From contig JAITDV010000422.1 in the NCBI GenBank assembly GCA_031282385.1, positions 1 through 13,049 of the forward strand: a DNA stretch of 13,049 bases. The letters run 5' to 3'. Under the pieces are notes generated by a model that was not told where the DNA came from, searched no databases, and worked only from the letters and a program-made list of their open reading frames with translations. Position numbers and translations under genes: made by a program. This document shows positions 1 through 6,529 of this stretch, in pieces (the first letter of the stretch is position 1; every line of letters starts with the position of its first letter). The stretch comes from Planctomycetaceae bacterium. GTDB lineage: Bacteria > Planctomycetota > Planctomycetia > Pirellulales > Thermoguttaceae.

Positions 1-61
1 ACTGTCCTGTTACCCAAGCCCATATAAATCCGCGCGGGACAATATCGTTTTCCGAACGGCT

Positions 62-94
62 CTAATATTCCAGTTGAAACTTGGGGCTATTCAT
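62..94 (-). CDS. Possible 10-codon leader ORF, or start of a broken leftward gene
   Basis: The minus strand carries a very strong ribosome binding site, GGAGGAG, six bases before an ATG at 94. The frame reads MNSPKFQLEY and stops at TAG (64-62). After the stop the same frame stays open for 20 codons to the window edge, so this could be a true short leader peptide, the 5' end of a gene interrupted by a stop, or chance. A plausible promoter lies just upstream (125-152). No family is recognised. A second ATG on the same strand at 23-21, in another frame, could be the real downstream gene start. Confidence 0.3.
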   Translation of the reverse strand: MNSPKFQLEY

Positions 95-124
95 GGAAAA
101 CTCCTCCTACAGGGTTACACAGCT

Positions 125-152
125 AGCATACAAAAGAATGAAACACTTACAA
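125..152 (-). promoter_or_regulatory. Candidate leftward sigma70 promoter
   Basis: On the minus strand TTGTAA and TATGCT are separated by 16 bases. This lies about 30 bases before the GGAGGAG ribosome binding site of the 10-codon ORF, so the two signals agree in direction. It is divergent from rpsB. Motif match only. Confidence 0.3.
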
Positions 153-217
153 CCAACTGAACAATAATTACTTGAAAGGGGAGGTTTTTAGAATTTCCCT
201 ATGTTTTTCCCCCCTGA

Positions 218-245
218 TTGACGAAATGTTAAATTCTGGTACACT
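218..245 (+). promoter_or_regulatory. Candidate rpsB promoter
   Basis: TTGACG (218-223) and TACACT (240-245) are 16 bases apart. A TG one base before the -10 gives an extended -10 (TGGTACACT). Transcription would start near 252 and leave a leader of about 180 bases before rpsB. In that leader TTGTTC (291-296) and GAACAA (305-310) form a 6-bp hairpin. A long leader would suit autoregulation by S2, but no known S2-binding structure was recognised. Confidence 0.4.
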
Positions 246-432
246 TCCGCAACTTTTTTGTTGGTCGAGTTGACTGACTCGTTTTGATCTTTGTTCGATC
301 CATTGAACAAGACGATTTACTTTTCCAGATCGAATTGGGCGGATTCCAAAACGTTGCCAACACGTATTAATTTTGTGTTTACGGCAATGTGCCAAACGGA
401 ATCAACCAAAAAAATAGAAAGAGAATTATCTG

Positions 433-1155
433 ATGTCAGAAGTTTCTGCGCCTATTTCCGTACAGGAATTGATTGATGCAGGTGCTCATTTTGGACACCG
501 TGCGAGTATGTGGAATCCTAAAATGCGACCTTACGTTTATGGTCGCCGTAAGTTGATTCACATAATAGATGTTCGTGAGACCGTTCGCGGTCTCCTTCGT
601 GCAAAAAAATATCTTAAACAAGTTGCCGCACAAGGGAGTTTGATTTTGTTTGTCGGAACCAAACGACAGGCGTCTGAATCAATTAAAACCGAAGCTGCTC
701 GTTGTGGAATGCCTTACGTCGCTGACCGTTGGCTTGGAGGTACGCTAACAAATTTTCCGACAATACGGTCAAGATTGAACCGACTTAAAGAATTGGAAGA
801 AATTTTAGGTGGCGATCAATTGCATACTTATTCCAAAAAAATGCAATCGTCTTTGCAACGCGAATACAGAAAAATGTTCCGTAATTTAAACGGTATTCGC
901 GATATGGCAAGATTCCCGGAAGCAATGGTTATTGTTGACCCGAAAAAAGAAAAAAACGCGGTCAAAGAAGCCCAAAAATTGGGGATTGTTACGGTAGCGT
1001 TGATTGATACTGATTCTGATCCGGATGAAGTTGACTTAATAATACCGGGCAACGACGATTCCATACGTTCAATTGAAGTGATTATGCGTTGCCTTGCGGA
1101 CGCTGTAGAAGAAGGACGAAAAGAAGCAGGAATAGAAACGTTCAAGGAAATTTAA
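433..1155 (+). CDS. rpsB: 30S ribosomal protein S2
   Basis: Structural protein of the small ribosomal subunit, needed late in 30S assembly and for binding S1 and mRNA. The 240 residues match the usual S2 length. Family signatures are present: ELIDAGAHFGH (12-22), the WNPKM..Y..G.R...HIID segment (27-46), FVGTKRQ (73-79), RWLGGTLTNF (99-108), then NLNGIRDMARFPEAMVIVDP and the PGNDDSIRSI helix near the C-terminus. The start is ATG 433, preceded only by a weak purine stretch (AGAAAGAGA). The stop is TAA, and the dyad motif at 1151-1172 overlaps it. tsf (EF-Ts), which normally follows rpsB, is absent: the next 480 bases hold only a possible 39-codon ORF. No convincing terminator follows directly. 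Confidence 0.98.
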   Translation: MSEVSAPISVQELIDAGAHFGHRASMWNPKMRPYVYGRRKLIHIIDVRETVRGLLRAKKYLKQVAAQGSLILFVGTKRQASESIKTEAARCGMPYVADRWLGGTLTNFPTIRSRLNRLKELEEILGGDQLHTYSKKMQSSLQREYRKMFRNLNGIRDMARFPEAMVIVDPKKEKNAVKEAQKLGIVTVALIDTDSDPDEVDLIIPGNDDSIRSIEVIMRCLADAVEEGRKEAGIETFKEI

Positions 1156-1172
1156 AGTGTGAACAGTTTAAA
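1151..1172 (+). repeat. Dyad motif site S1 overlapping the rpsB stop
   Basis: AAAGTGTGAACAGTTT (1154-1169) with TTT before and AAA after. These 22 bases are the exact reverse complement of 10433-10454, the end of the ~108-bp repeat copy upstream of the large lipoprotein gene. Here it stands alone, without the hairpins of the full repeat. It has partial two-fold symmetry (AAASTGTK in both arms). Confidence 0.6.
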
Positions 1173-1252
1173 AACGCTAATTACACTGAAATATTACCAT
1201 TTTTGTGTCCTAAATTACCGTAACGAATTTAATTTGTTGTGTCCGATTGTCA

Positions 1253-1258
1253 TATACT
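1253..1258 (+). promoter_or_regulatory. Weak -10-like element before the 39-codon ORF
   Basis: TATACT stands about 60 bases before the small ORF at 1320, but no good -35 lies 16-18 bases upstream. It is listed because it would start the small ORF transcript; the support is thin. Confidence 0.15.
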
Positions 1259-1319
1259 TTTTTCCTTGTAAGATGCGAGGCAAAACTAAAATGTATCCAT
1301 GAAACTATAGGAAGTCGTG

Positions 1320-1439
1320 ATGATACTATCAATGTTTTCGGAGTTACCTGTAGATTTTGAAATCAAGCATCCGCACGATTTGCTTTCTCGCCGTATTCTT
1401 TTTGATGCGGAGTTGTGCAAGTTTATTGAAAAATTATGA
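1320..1439 (+). CDS. Possible small protein, 39 residues, unknown
   Basis: ATG at 1320 is preceded by AGGAAG five bases upstream, a better ribosome binding site than rpsB has. The frame runs 39 codons to TGA at 1437-1439. The product begins MILSMFSELPVDFEIKHPHD and ends ELCKFIEKL, with a mixed composition that reads like a globular protein rather than noise. No family is recognised. It lies between rpsB and the adenosyltransferase gene, where tsf would be expected, but bears no resemblance to EF-Ts. It could also be the remnant of a longer gene. Confidence 0.35.
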   Translation: MILSMFSELPVDFEIKHPHDLLSRRILFDAELCKFIEKL

Positions 1440-1496
1440 ATGCGGCGGAGACGCCAGCATTGTCAAGTTGCTTGATCTTAAGTTCGCTTCAATGTG

Positions 1497-1554
1497 AGTC
1501 GCCGGTGACGGTGGATAGCAAGTTGCGGGAAGTTCGTGGCGACTTGCGTTTTTT
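1497..1554 (+). terminator. Weak terminator-like inverted repeat
   Basis: AGTCGCC (1497-1503) and GGCGACT (1538-1544) can pair, and TGCG followed by a run of six T (1549-1554) comes next. The 34-base loop is long, so it would be a poor intrinsic terminator. It could end transcripts of rpsB and the small ORF, though it overlaps the -35 of the candidate promoter that follows. Confidence 0.25.
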
Positions 1555-1588
1555 AGTCTCGCAATTTATAGTATGAACATTATATTTC
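1544..1588 (-). repeat. Partial copy (D) of the ~108-bp repeat, with promoter-like core
   Basis: The 5' third of the ~108-bp repeat is present in minus orientation: TTGCG, 11-base loop, CGCAA, then TTTATAGTA. The rest of the element is missing. On the plus strand the same bases read TTGCGT (1544-1549), 17 bases, TATAGT (1567-1572), which could serve as the promoter of the adenosyltransferase gene starting at 1637. Copy C, before the lipoprotein gene at 10557, has the same arrangement. Confidence 0.5.
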
Positions 1589-1636
1589 ACAAGAACACAT
1601 AAATTCACGCGGATTGCGGAGAACGAAATTTCCTTT

Positions 1637-2161
1637 GTGAACCGTCAAATGAACAAGTTTCAAATTTATACCCGCAAAGGCGACAAGGGTGAAACGTCTC
1701 TTGCGAATGGAATTACTGTTACGAAAAATAATCCGCGAATAGAGGTTATTGGTGAACTTGACGAGTTATCAGCTGTGCTTGGTGTTGTACGTTCAATTGA
1801 CGGCGGTCAAACTTTTTGCCGGATAATTCATCGGATACAAAATGAGTTGATTCGTTTTATGTCGGAGCTTGCTGTGCCGGATAATAATCGTTACAAAATT
1901 TTGCAAGAAGATGTTGATCGTTTGGAATTGGAGATTGACGAGGCGAGTGTGGAGTTGCCGATATTGACGGAGTTTATTGTTGCGGGTGATAATCGTCAAT
2001 CGGCTTTTTTGCATCTTGCCCGTACGGTTTGTCGTCGTGCGGAGCGGCGTTTGGTTATGTTGAGTCAAGTTGAGGTTGGGGTTTCGCCTTTGTTGTTGGT
2101 TTATTTGAATCGGCTAAGTGATTTATTGTTTGTTTTGAGTCGCAATTGTGTTACAAATTAG
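1637..2161 (+). CDS. pduO: PduO-type ATP:cob(I)alamin (corrinoid) adenosyltransferase
   Basis: This cytoplasmic enzyme transfers the adenosyl group of ATP to cob(I)alamin, making coenzyme B12 (adenosylcobalamin). The 174 residues show the PduO/MMAB-type signatures in order: the ATP-binding N-terminal YTRKGDKGETSL (11-22), ELDELSAVLG (40-49), HLARTVCRRAERR (126-138) and YLNRLSDLLFVLSR (156-169). The start taken is GTG 1637, 14 bases after GGAGA; ATG 1649, four codons later, keeps all motifs and is an alternative. The symbol is assigned at family level. No other cobalamin gene is in the window, so it may serve salvaged B12 for a dependent enzyme elsewhere. Its third codon positions are unusually rich in G and T. 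The candidate promoter is in repeat copy D. Confidence 0.9.
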   Translation: MNRQMNKFQIYTRKGDKGETSLANGITVTKNNPRIEVIGELDELSAVLGVVRSIDGGQTFCRIIHRIQNELIRFMSELAVPDNNRYKILQEDVDRLELEIDEASVELPILTEFIVAGDNRQSAFLHLARTVCRRAERRLVMLSQVEVGVSPLLLVYLNRLSDLLFVLSRNCVTN

Positions 2162-2202
2162 CGGATGGCGGTGTTAAGTTGTATTTTGTGTGGTTGCCCC
2201 CC

Positions 2203-2230
2203 TTGCCAAAGTTGGTTGGTGTATTATACT
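2203..2230 (+). promoter_or_regulatory. Promoter for rplM-rpsI (P1)
   Basis: TTGCCA (2203-2208) and TATACT (2225-2230), each one base from consensus, with a 16-base spacer. It lies in the non-coding gap after the adenosyltransferase gene and would give a leader of about 94 bases before rplM, long enough for ribosomal-protein autoregulation. Confidence 0.55.
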
Positions 2231-2283
2231 GCTCCGTTTTCTTGGTGTGATTGTTGTGTAATGTGTGACAAAAATTGATGGAG

Positions 2284-2311
2284 TTGACTTGAACGAGACG
2301 TAATTTAGATT
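2284..2311 (+). promoter_or_regulatory. Second possible rplM promoter (P2)
   Basis: TTGACT and TAGATT with a 16-base spacer, close to the rplM start. Transcription from here would leave a leader of only about a dozen bases. Weaker than P1. Confidence 0.3.
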
Positions 2312-2330
2312 ATAAATTTTGAGGTTTGAA

Positions 2331-2801
2331 ATGGCTAAAGCTAATGATAAAACGTATATGGCAAAACCTGGCGAGGTGGAGCAAAAGTGGTATCTTGTGG
2401 ATGCTACAGACAAGGTGGTTGGTCGTCTTGCGAGTGATATTGCAATGATTCTAATGGGCAAGCATCGTCCGGCATATACGCCTCATGTTGACACGGGTGA
2501 GTATGTTATAGTTACCAATGTGGACAAGTCGGTTTTTACCGGCAAGAAACTTGATCAAAAGAAGTACACGAGATATACGGGTTATCCGGGACTTCGTTCT
2601 GAAACGGCGCGGGAGCGTTTTGCGAGACGACCTGCATTGGTTTTGATTGAGTCGGTACGGCGGATGTTGCCCAAGAATAATCTTGCGAAACGAATGTTGC
2701 GGAAGTTGAAGGTTTATAATAGTGGGGAACAACATCTGCATCAGGCGCAAAATCCTGAAGTTCTGGAGTTAGCGATTACTCGTAAACGTGTTAAAAGTTA
2801 A
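2331..2801 (+). CDS. rplM: 50S ribosomal protein L13
   Basis: Early-assembly protein of the large ribosomal subunit. The product is 156 residues, slightly longer than the usual 142-150 because of an N-terminal extension (MAKANDKTYMAKPGEVEQ) of the kind seen in planctomycete L13. Typical L13 segments follow: KWYLVDATDKVVGRLAS, GKHRPAYTPHVDTGEYVIV, the YTGYPGLRS loop, RMLPKNNLAKRMLRKLKVY and the C-terminal HLHQAQNPEVLEL. The start is ATG 2331, six bases after GAGG; an in-frame TTG at 2319 has no comparable ribosome binding site and lies before that GAGG. rpsI follows after 75 bases, the near-universal L13-S9 pairing, with no terminator between. Confidence 0.97.
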   Translation: MAKANDKTYMAKPGEVEQKWYLVDATDKVVGRLASDIAMILMGKHRPAYTPHVDTGEYVIVTNVDKSVFTGKKLDQKKYTRYTGYPGLRSETARERFARRPALVLIESVRRMLPKNNLAKRMLRKLKVYNSGEQHLHQAQNPEVLELAITRKRVKS

Positions 2802-2876
2802 TTGAGCAGTGGTTAATTAGGACAATTTTTGAGGTAATTTAATTTCAAAATATTTATTTTCAATTGAAAAATTCAA

Positions 2877-3302
2877 ATGGTCAAATTTGGTGATTATATT
2901 ATTGAAGGCAATGGTAAAAATGATTGTCTTGGGACGGGCAGGCGAAAGTCGTCCGTAGCGCGGGTTAGAGTGCGAACCGGCAGCGGCAAAATTAGTATTA
3001 ATCAACGCGAGCTGGATGATTTCTTCAAAACGCAAAAACAAAAAGTTGCGGTACTTGCACCGTTGGTGCTTACAGGCAAGAAGGAATTGGTTGATGTTTT
3101 AATTCAGGTTTCGGGCGGAGGAACGACAGGGCAAGCGGATGCGTGTAAGCTTGGAATTGCTCGTGCAATTAGAAAATTTGATCCTGAAGTTGAAGGAACG
3201 TTGCGGGAGAATCATTTGTTGACGCGGGATGCGCGTGAGGTTGAACGTAAGAAATACGGTCTCCGCAAAGCACGACGCGGTACGCAATTCTCAAAACGTT
3301 AA
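2877..3302 (+). CDS. rpsI: 30S ribosomal protein S9
   Basis: Small-subunit protein whose basic C-terminal tail reaches the P-site tRNA. S9 signatures are clear: GTGRRKSSVARVRV (19-32), GSGKISINQREL, GGGTTGQADACKLGIARAI and the C-terminal KKYGLRKARRGTQFSKR, ending in the conserved Lys-Arg. The 141 residues exceed the common 130 because about 18 residues precede the GTGRRK core. The start is ATG 2877, the first ATG after an in-frame TGA at 2865; it lacks a nearby ribosome binding site, so translation may be coupled to rplM or start at a non-ATG codon within the extension. The terminator at 3345-3402 closes the operon. Confidence 0.96.
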   Translation: MVKFGDYIIEGNGKNDCLGTGRRKSSVARVRVRTGSGKISINQRELDDFFKTQKQKVAVLAPLVLTGKKELVDVLIQVSGGGTTGQADACKLGIARAIRKFDPEVEGTLRENHLLTRDAREVERKKYGLRKARRGTQFSKR

Positions 3303-3344
3303 TTTTGTTCAGCTCGGTAACCGCAATTTCATAAAATTAAAATC

Positions 3345-3402
3345 CGTATCGTTTCAATTGAATAAAATTTCGCTTGAAATGATACGTCAATTTTATTTTT
3401 TA
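3345..3402 (+). terminator. Intrinsic terminator of rplM-rpsI
   Basis: The arms CGTATCGTTTCAA (3345-3357) and TTGAAATGATACG (3374-3386) form a 13-bp stem with one G-T pair and a 16-base loop. A T-rich tail (TCAATTTTATTTTTT) follows. It lies 43 bases after the rpsI stop. Confidence 0.8.
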
Positions 3403-3412
3403 AAAGACTAAT

Positions 3413-3438
3413 AAAAAAACAAACCGACTAATCGGTTT
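3413..3438 (-). terminator. Intrinsic terminator facing left
   Basis: AAACCGA (3421-3427) and TCGGTTT (3432-3438) form a 7-bp stem with a 4-base loop. On the minus strand it is followed by G and seven T (3419-3413). No leftward gene is visible to its right before 3927, so it may block antisense transcription into rpsI or be the relic of a lost gene. Confidence 0.55.
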
Positions 3439-3483
3439 ACGATAAAATTGTTTCGGTGATTCTGGCTTGTCTTGATGTTGGTA

Positions 3484-3512
3484 TTGACAACGTTTTTTGT
3501 GTTGAATAGAAT
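3484..3512 (+). promoter_or_regulatory. Strong sigma70-like promoter
   Basis: TTGACA, a 17-base spacer and TAGAAT: a perfect -35 and a -10 one base from consensus. It is the best promoter match left of the DUF1559 pair and points towards it, which would give a leader of about 400 bases before ATG 3927. Confidence 0.5.
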
Positions 3513-3926
3513 CAGCTACTCACACAGGGTGATTTGAAGAAGAATTCAATTTTTGATTCTTCGGACAACTTATAAGAACCTATTTTTTACAGAATTATCA
3601 AAATTTTCAGGATTGACAAGTTTAGATAATTTATTGTATCCACAAATTATTTAATTCGTGATCTTTCGTGAAAATTCGTGGACAAAATGAGTTTTTAGAA
3701 GTTCCCTTTGGCAATAACTGTTGTGATCGGGATGTTGTTCAGTTTACTATGTAAATTGCGGTTAATCTGAAAGTAAAAAAAGAATTCTAGTAAAATTAAT
3801 TTGTGCAAAGTGGTAAATTTTAATTTGAACGAATTCGAATTTGCAGATTAAGTTTTTTGGGTGGTGAGCTGAAAATATTAAACAAGTTGATAATAAAATT
3901 TCAATAAATAATTAAAGGTGGTAAAA
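3513..3926 (+). other. Non-coding AT-rich leader region
   Basis: No convincing gene in either strand. It holds a small imperfect hairpin (GAAGAAT 3539-3545 with ATTCTTC 3556-3562) without a T tail, a second TTGACA (3614-3619) lacking a good -10, and a stretch at about 3655-3684 with three spaced TTCGTG units that resembles intergenic repeats seen in other genomes. AAAGGTGG at 3914-3921 is the ribosome binding site for ATG 3927. Confidence 0.5.
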
Positions 3927-5238
3927 ATGAAAAACAAAGAAGTAAATTTGGCAAAAGCCAATGTTAAAATAGCGAAGGGGGGGGGGGGTACGTAAAGCTA
4001 AAAATAGCAATCAGTACAATTCTATTGTTAATTTTCTTTTTAGCTTCTCTAAACTTTATTTTGGTTTTACTCTTGTTGAGCTTCTTGTGGTTGTTGCGAT
4101 TATTGGTCTTTTGATTGCGTTGTTGCTTCCGGCAATTCAAGCTGCGCGTGAAGCTGCGCGTCGATCAGAATGTTCCAGCAAGCTGCGTCAACTTGCAATC
4201 GCGTTACACAATTATCATGATGTATTTGAATCATTTCCTTCAGTACAAAGCGGAATTGATACACCTGGAACAGATTGGTCGGCAGGACAACATGAACGTA
4301 AACGAGTGTCAGGTTTTGTAGGGCTTCTTCCTTTTATGGAAATGCAGCCGCTTTACGACATTATTTATGACGCACAATTGAACTATAAAAACGGCAGTAC
4401 TTGGGAAGGATTCAGAACAGCAGGAACAGACAACAGTACAAGCGGTCAATACTTTCAAGGCGTTTACAATGTTGCCATGCCGATTCTTATTTGTCCATCG
4501 GAACCTTATTATGAATCGCAGTTTGGTTACCAAGCTCGCAACAATTACGTTTTTTGTCAAGGCGATTTCCCTGGTCGCGGTGATACACATCCGAACGGTT
4601 GCGGTTCAAATCCGCGTGCGGTTTTTGCAACTTGGAAATGGTTAGGTATTGGAGCGATTACTGACGGCAATTCAAATACTCTTGCAATAAGTGAACGTTG
4701 TATCGACCCAGGCAACGGAAATAAATATGCTTACGCTCTTGTTTGCGGTGGCGGCATTGTTTCAGGTTGGGGTAATACTGGCACAAGTAACACCAATCCC
4801 TCCGCAAGCGGCGCACAACCTACTCCAACCAGTAACTTCAAACCTCTCACTTGTCTCAATCTTCGTAGCTCAAAAGGAAATCTTGGAACATTGCCAAGCG
4901 GCGGATCAATTGTTCATCGTAGCGGGTGGCGTTGGTTGTCTGGTGAACCTGTTTACGGCTGCTTCAACACAATGAATCCGCCAAATTCACCAATTTGTAT
5001 TAGTGGTACTAGTACAACCGACGCGGGTTTTATACCGCCAAGCAGTTATCATTCAGGCGGCATCAACGCTTCTCTTTTTGACGGTTCTGTAAAATTCATT
5101 TCAGATGGAATCAATCATAGTACCAGTGGAACTTTAGCCGACGGACTTGGACTTTGTATAAGATCAGGACAATCGAATTTCGGAATTTGGGGAGCAGCTG
5201 GTTCAATTAACGGCGACGAATCCGCACAATTACCGTAA
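3927..5238 (+). CDS. DUF1559 prepilin-like protein, frame broken at a G12 tract
   Basis: DUF1559 proteins are abundant planctomycete surface proteins exported through a type IV pilin-like signal; their exact role is unknown. ATG 3927 follows AAAGGTGG by five bases and encodes MKNKEVNLAKANVKIAK, then runs into 12 G (3977-3988) and stops at TAA 3993-3995. In the frame one base on, the sequence reads VRKAKNSNQYNS... and LYFG|FTLVELLVVVAIIG, the prepilin cleavage site, hydrophobic helix and AAREAARRSEC, then the full DUF1559 domain. With 11 G the protein is complete: 436 residues, a 46-residue leader, and the H-X9-DG box HSGGINASLFDG at about 375-386. GTG 4087 lies inside the pilin motif, so it cannot be the natural start. 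The next gene is a second DUF1559 gene 67 bases on. The break is either phase variation, an assembly error in the homopolymer, or a programmed frameshift. Confidence 0.85.
3977..3988 (+). repeat. Homopolymer run of 12 G inside the prepilin leader
   Basis: Twelve consecutive G, in a genome segment otherwise rich in A and T. It codes for lysine-glycine residues in the leader of the DUF1559 protein. Losing one G or gaining two joins the upstream ATG frame to the downstream domain. Such tracts are the classic substrate of slipped-strand mispairing. Confidence 0.9.
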
Positions 5239-5305
5239 CAAGTTTGTCAATTAACGTTACATTAAATTAAAAACAAAAAAATTAAAATTTAAAAAGGGTA
5301 AAAAA

Positions 5306-6433
5306 ATGTTTAAGACAGCATTTACACTTGTTGAGTTGTTGGTTGTGATAGCAATTATTGGATTATTGATAGCGATGTTGCTTCCGGCGGTTCAAGCCGC
5401 GCGGGAATCGGCACGACGAATGTCATGCTCAAATAACATGCATCAAATCGGTATCGCAGTTCACAATTTTATTGACGCAAAAAATGGGCTTCCACCGCTT
5501 ATGATTGGTACGGCAACTCAATCGCCGTCAATTTTTTCACTTTTACTTCCATACTTAGAAAAACAAACTATCTATGATCTGATACCTGAAGATTTTGATA
5601 CGGCATCAGCAAACAATCAATGGTGGGACAGCTTACCGGATAAAAAATCTATGATCGTCTCAACATATATTTGCCCAACACGCGGTTCAAGAATCGCCGA
5701 TAACCCAACATTAGCCCAAACGCCCCGCGCAACCGACGGTTTCGTATGCGATTATGCAACCGTAATTTCAACGGCTACAAGAAATACAAGCGGTCACATT
5801 ATCCGCCGAGAATATACTTGGGATAATCAAAATGATAATAATTATGGACCATTTAGGACGGCAAAAATGTTAGCGTTATCCGATGATCATACCACTCGAA
5901 CAAAATGGATTCCAAGAGATAGAATTTCTCGTTTTATTGATGGAGCAAGTAATCAATATATTTTTGTTGAAAAACATATTCCTATTGACAAATTAAAGAA
6001 ATGCCAGGAAGGTTTAGCAACTGATGTTACCGAAGGAACTGGGGCCGAAGCCGGTTATTGGGATTGTGGAGTTCAAATTACACGTTCCATCCCTGATATT
6101 CCCACAGACGGCGGCAGTTCTTGGACTAATATACTAATGTATAGTCCAGCCCGAATGGTCAACAATGATATTCACGTACTTGCAAGATCGTCAAGAGAAG
6201 GCGTTGCGAAAAGTACATTACGCGAAGGAAATCCCAATCTTTGGGACGGTGGAAATAATTCTGCTAATTACAATGGACAAGTTTCGGCGTTTGGCAGTTA
6301 TCATACCGGCGGTATTTGTCATCATCTTTTTGGCGATGGATCGGTGCATGGATTTTCGCCAAATATTGACCGACCGAATATTCATTGGCCTTTAGGTTGT
6401 GTCAACGACGGCACACCCGTAACAATTCCGTGA
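5306..6433 (+). CDS. DUF1559 domain prepilin-like protein
   Basis: Intact 375-residue homologue of the preceding gene. The N-terminus MFKTA|FTLVELLVVIAIIGLLIAMLLP is a type III prepilin signal with a very short leader and alanine, not glycine, before the cleavage point. AVQAARESARRMSCSNN follows, as in most members. The C-terminal box is YHTGGICHHLFGDGSV (332-347), with ten residues between His and Asp-Gly instead of the usual nine. The start is ATG 5306 after AAAGGGT. No terminator separates it from the first DUF1559 gene, so the two are probably one operon. Expected to be exported and anchored by its N-terminal helix. It lacks the long leader and G tract of its neighbour. Confidence 0.92.
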   Translation: MFKTAFTLVELLVVIAIIGLLIAMLLPAVQAARESARRMSCSNNMHQIGIAVHNFIDAKNGLPPLMIGTATQSPSIFSLLLPYLEKQTIYDLIPEDFDTASANNQWWDSLPDKKSMIVSTYICPTRGSRIADNPTLAQTPRATDGFVCDYATVISTATRNTSGHIIRREYTWDNQNDNNYGPFRTAKMLALSDDHTTRTKWIPRDRISRFIDGASNQYIFVEKHIPIDKLKKCQEGLATDVTEGTGAEAGYWDCGVQITRSIPDIPTDGGSSWTNILMYSPARMVNNDIHVLARSSREGVAKSTLREGNPNLWDGGNNSANYNGQVSAFGSYHTGGICHHLFGDGSVHGFSPNIDRPNIHWPLGCVNDGTPVTIP

Positions 6434-6529
6434 GTAAAATCACTGTATATTGTAATGTCGCATATCTCTCTCTACTTATTTAATACTTATGTCATTAAAA
6501 TGAAAACCGGAATTTAAAAATAAATATAA

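Noticed and set aside
290..310. GTTCGATCC resembling a tRNA T-loop
   Set aside because: No acceptor, D or anticodon stems around it; explained as a small hairpin in the rpsB leader.
291..476. 61-codon ORF overlapping the rpsB start
   Set aside because: It overlaps the rpsB coding start in another frame and has no support.
2319..2330. TTG start for L13 four codons upstream
   Set aside because: The GAGG ribosome binding site lies between the TTG and ATG 2331 and is correctly spaced for the ATG.
3441..3509. Short frame reading ILACLDVGIDNVFCVE, reminiscent of a transposase N-terminus
   Set aside because: Only about 25 codons between stops, no ribosome binding site, and the resemblance is too weak.
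4087..5238. DUF1559 gene starting at GTG 4087
   Set aside because: The GTG is inside the conserved FTLVELLVV helix and has no ribosome binding site; the frame clearly continues upstream to the G tract.
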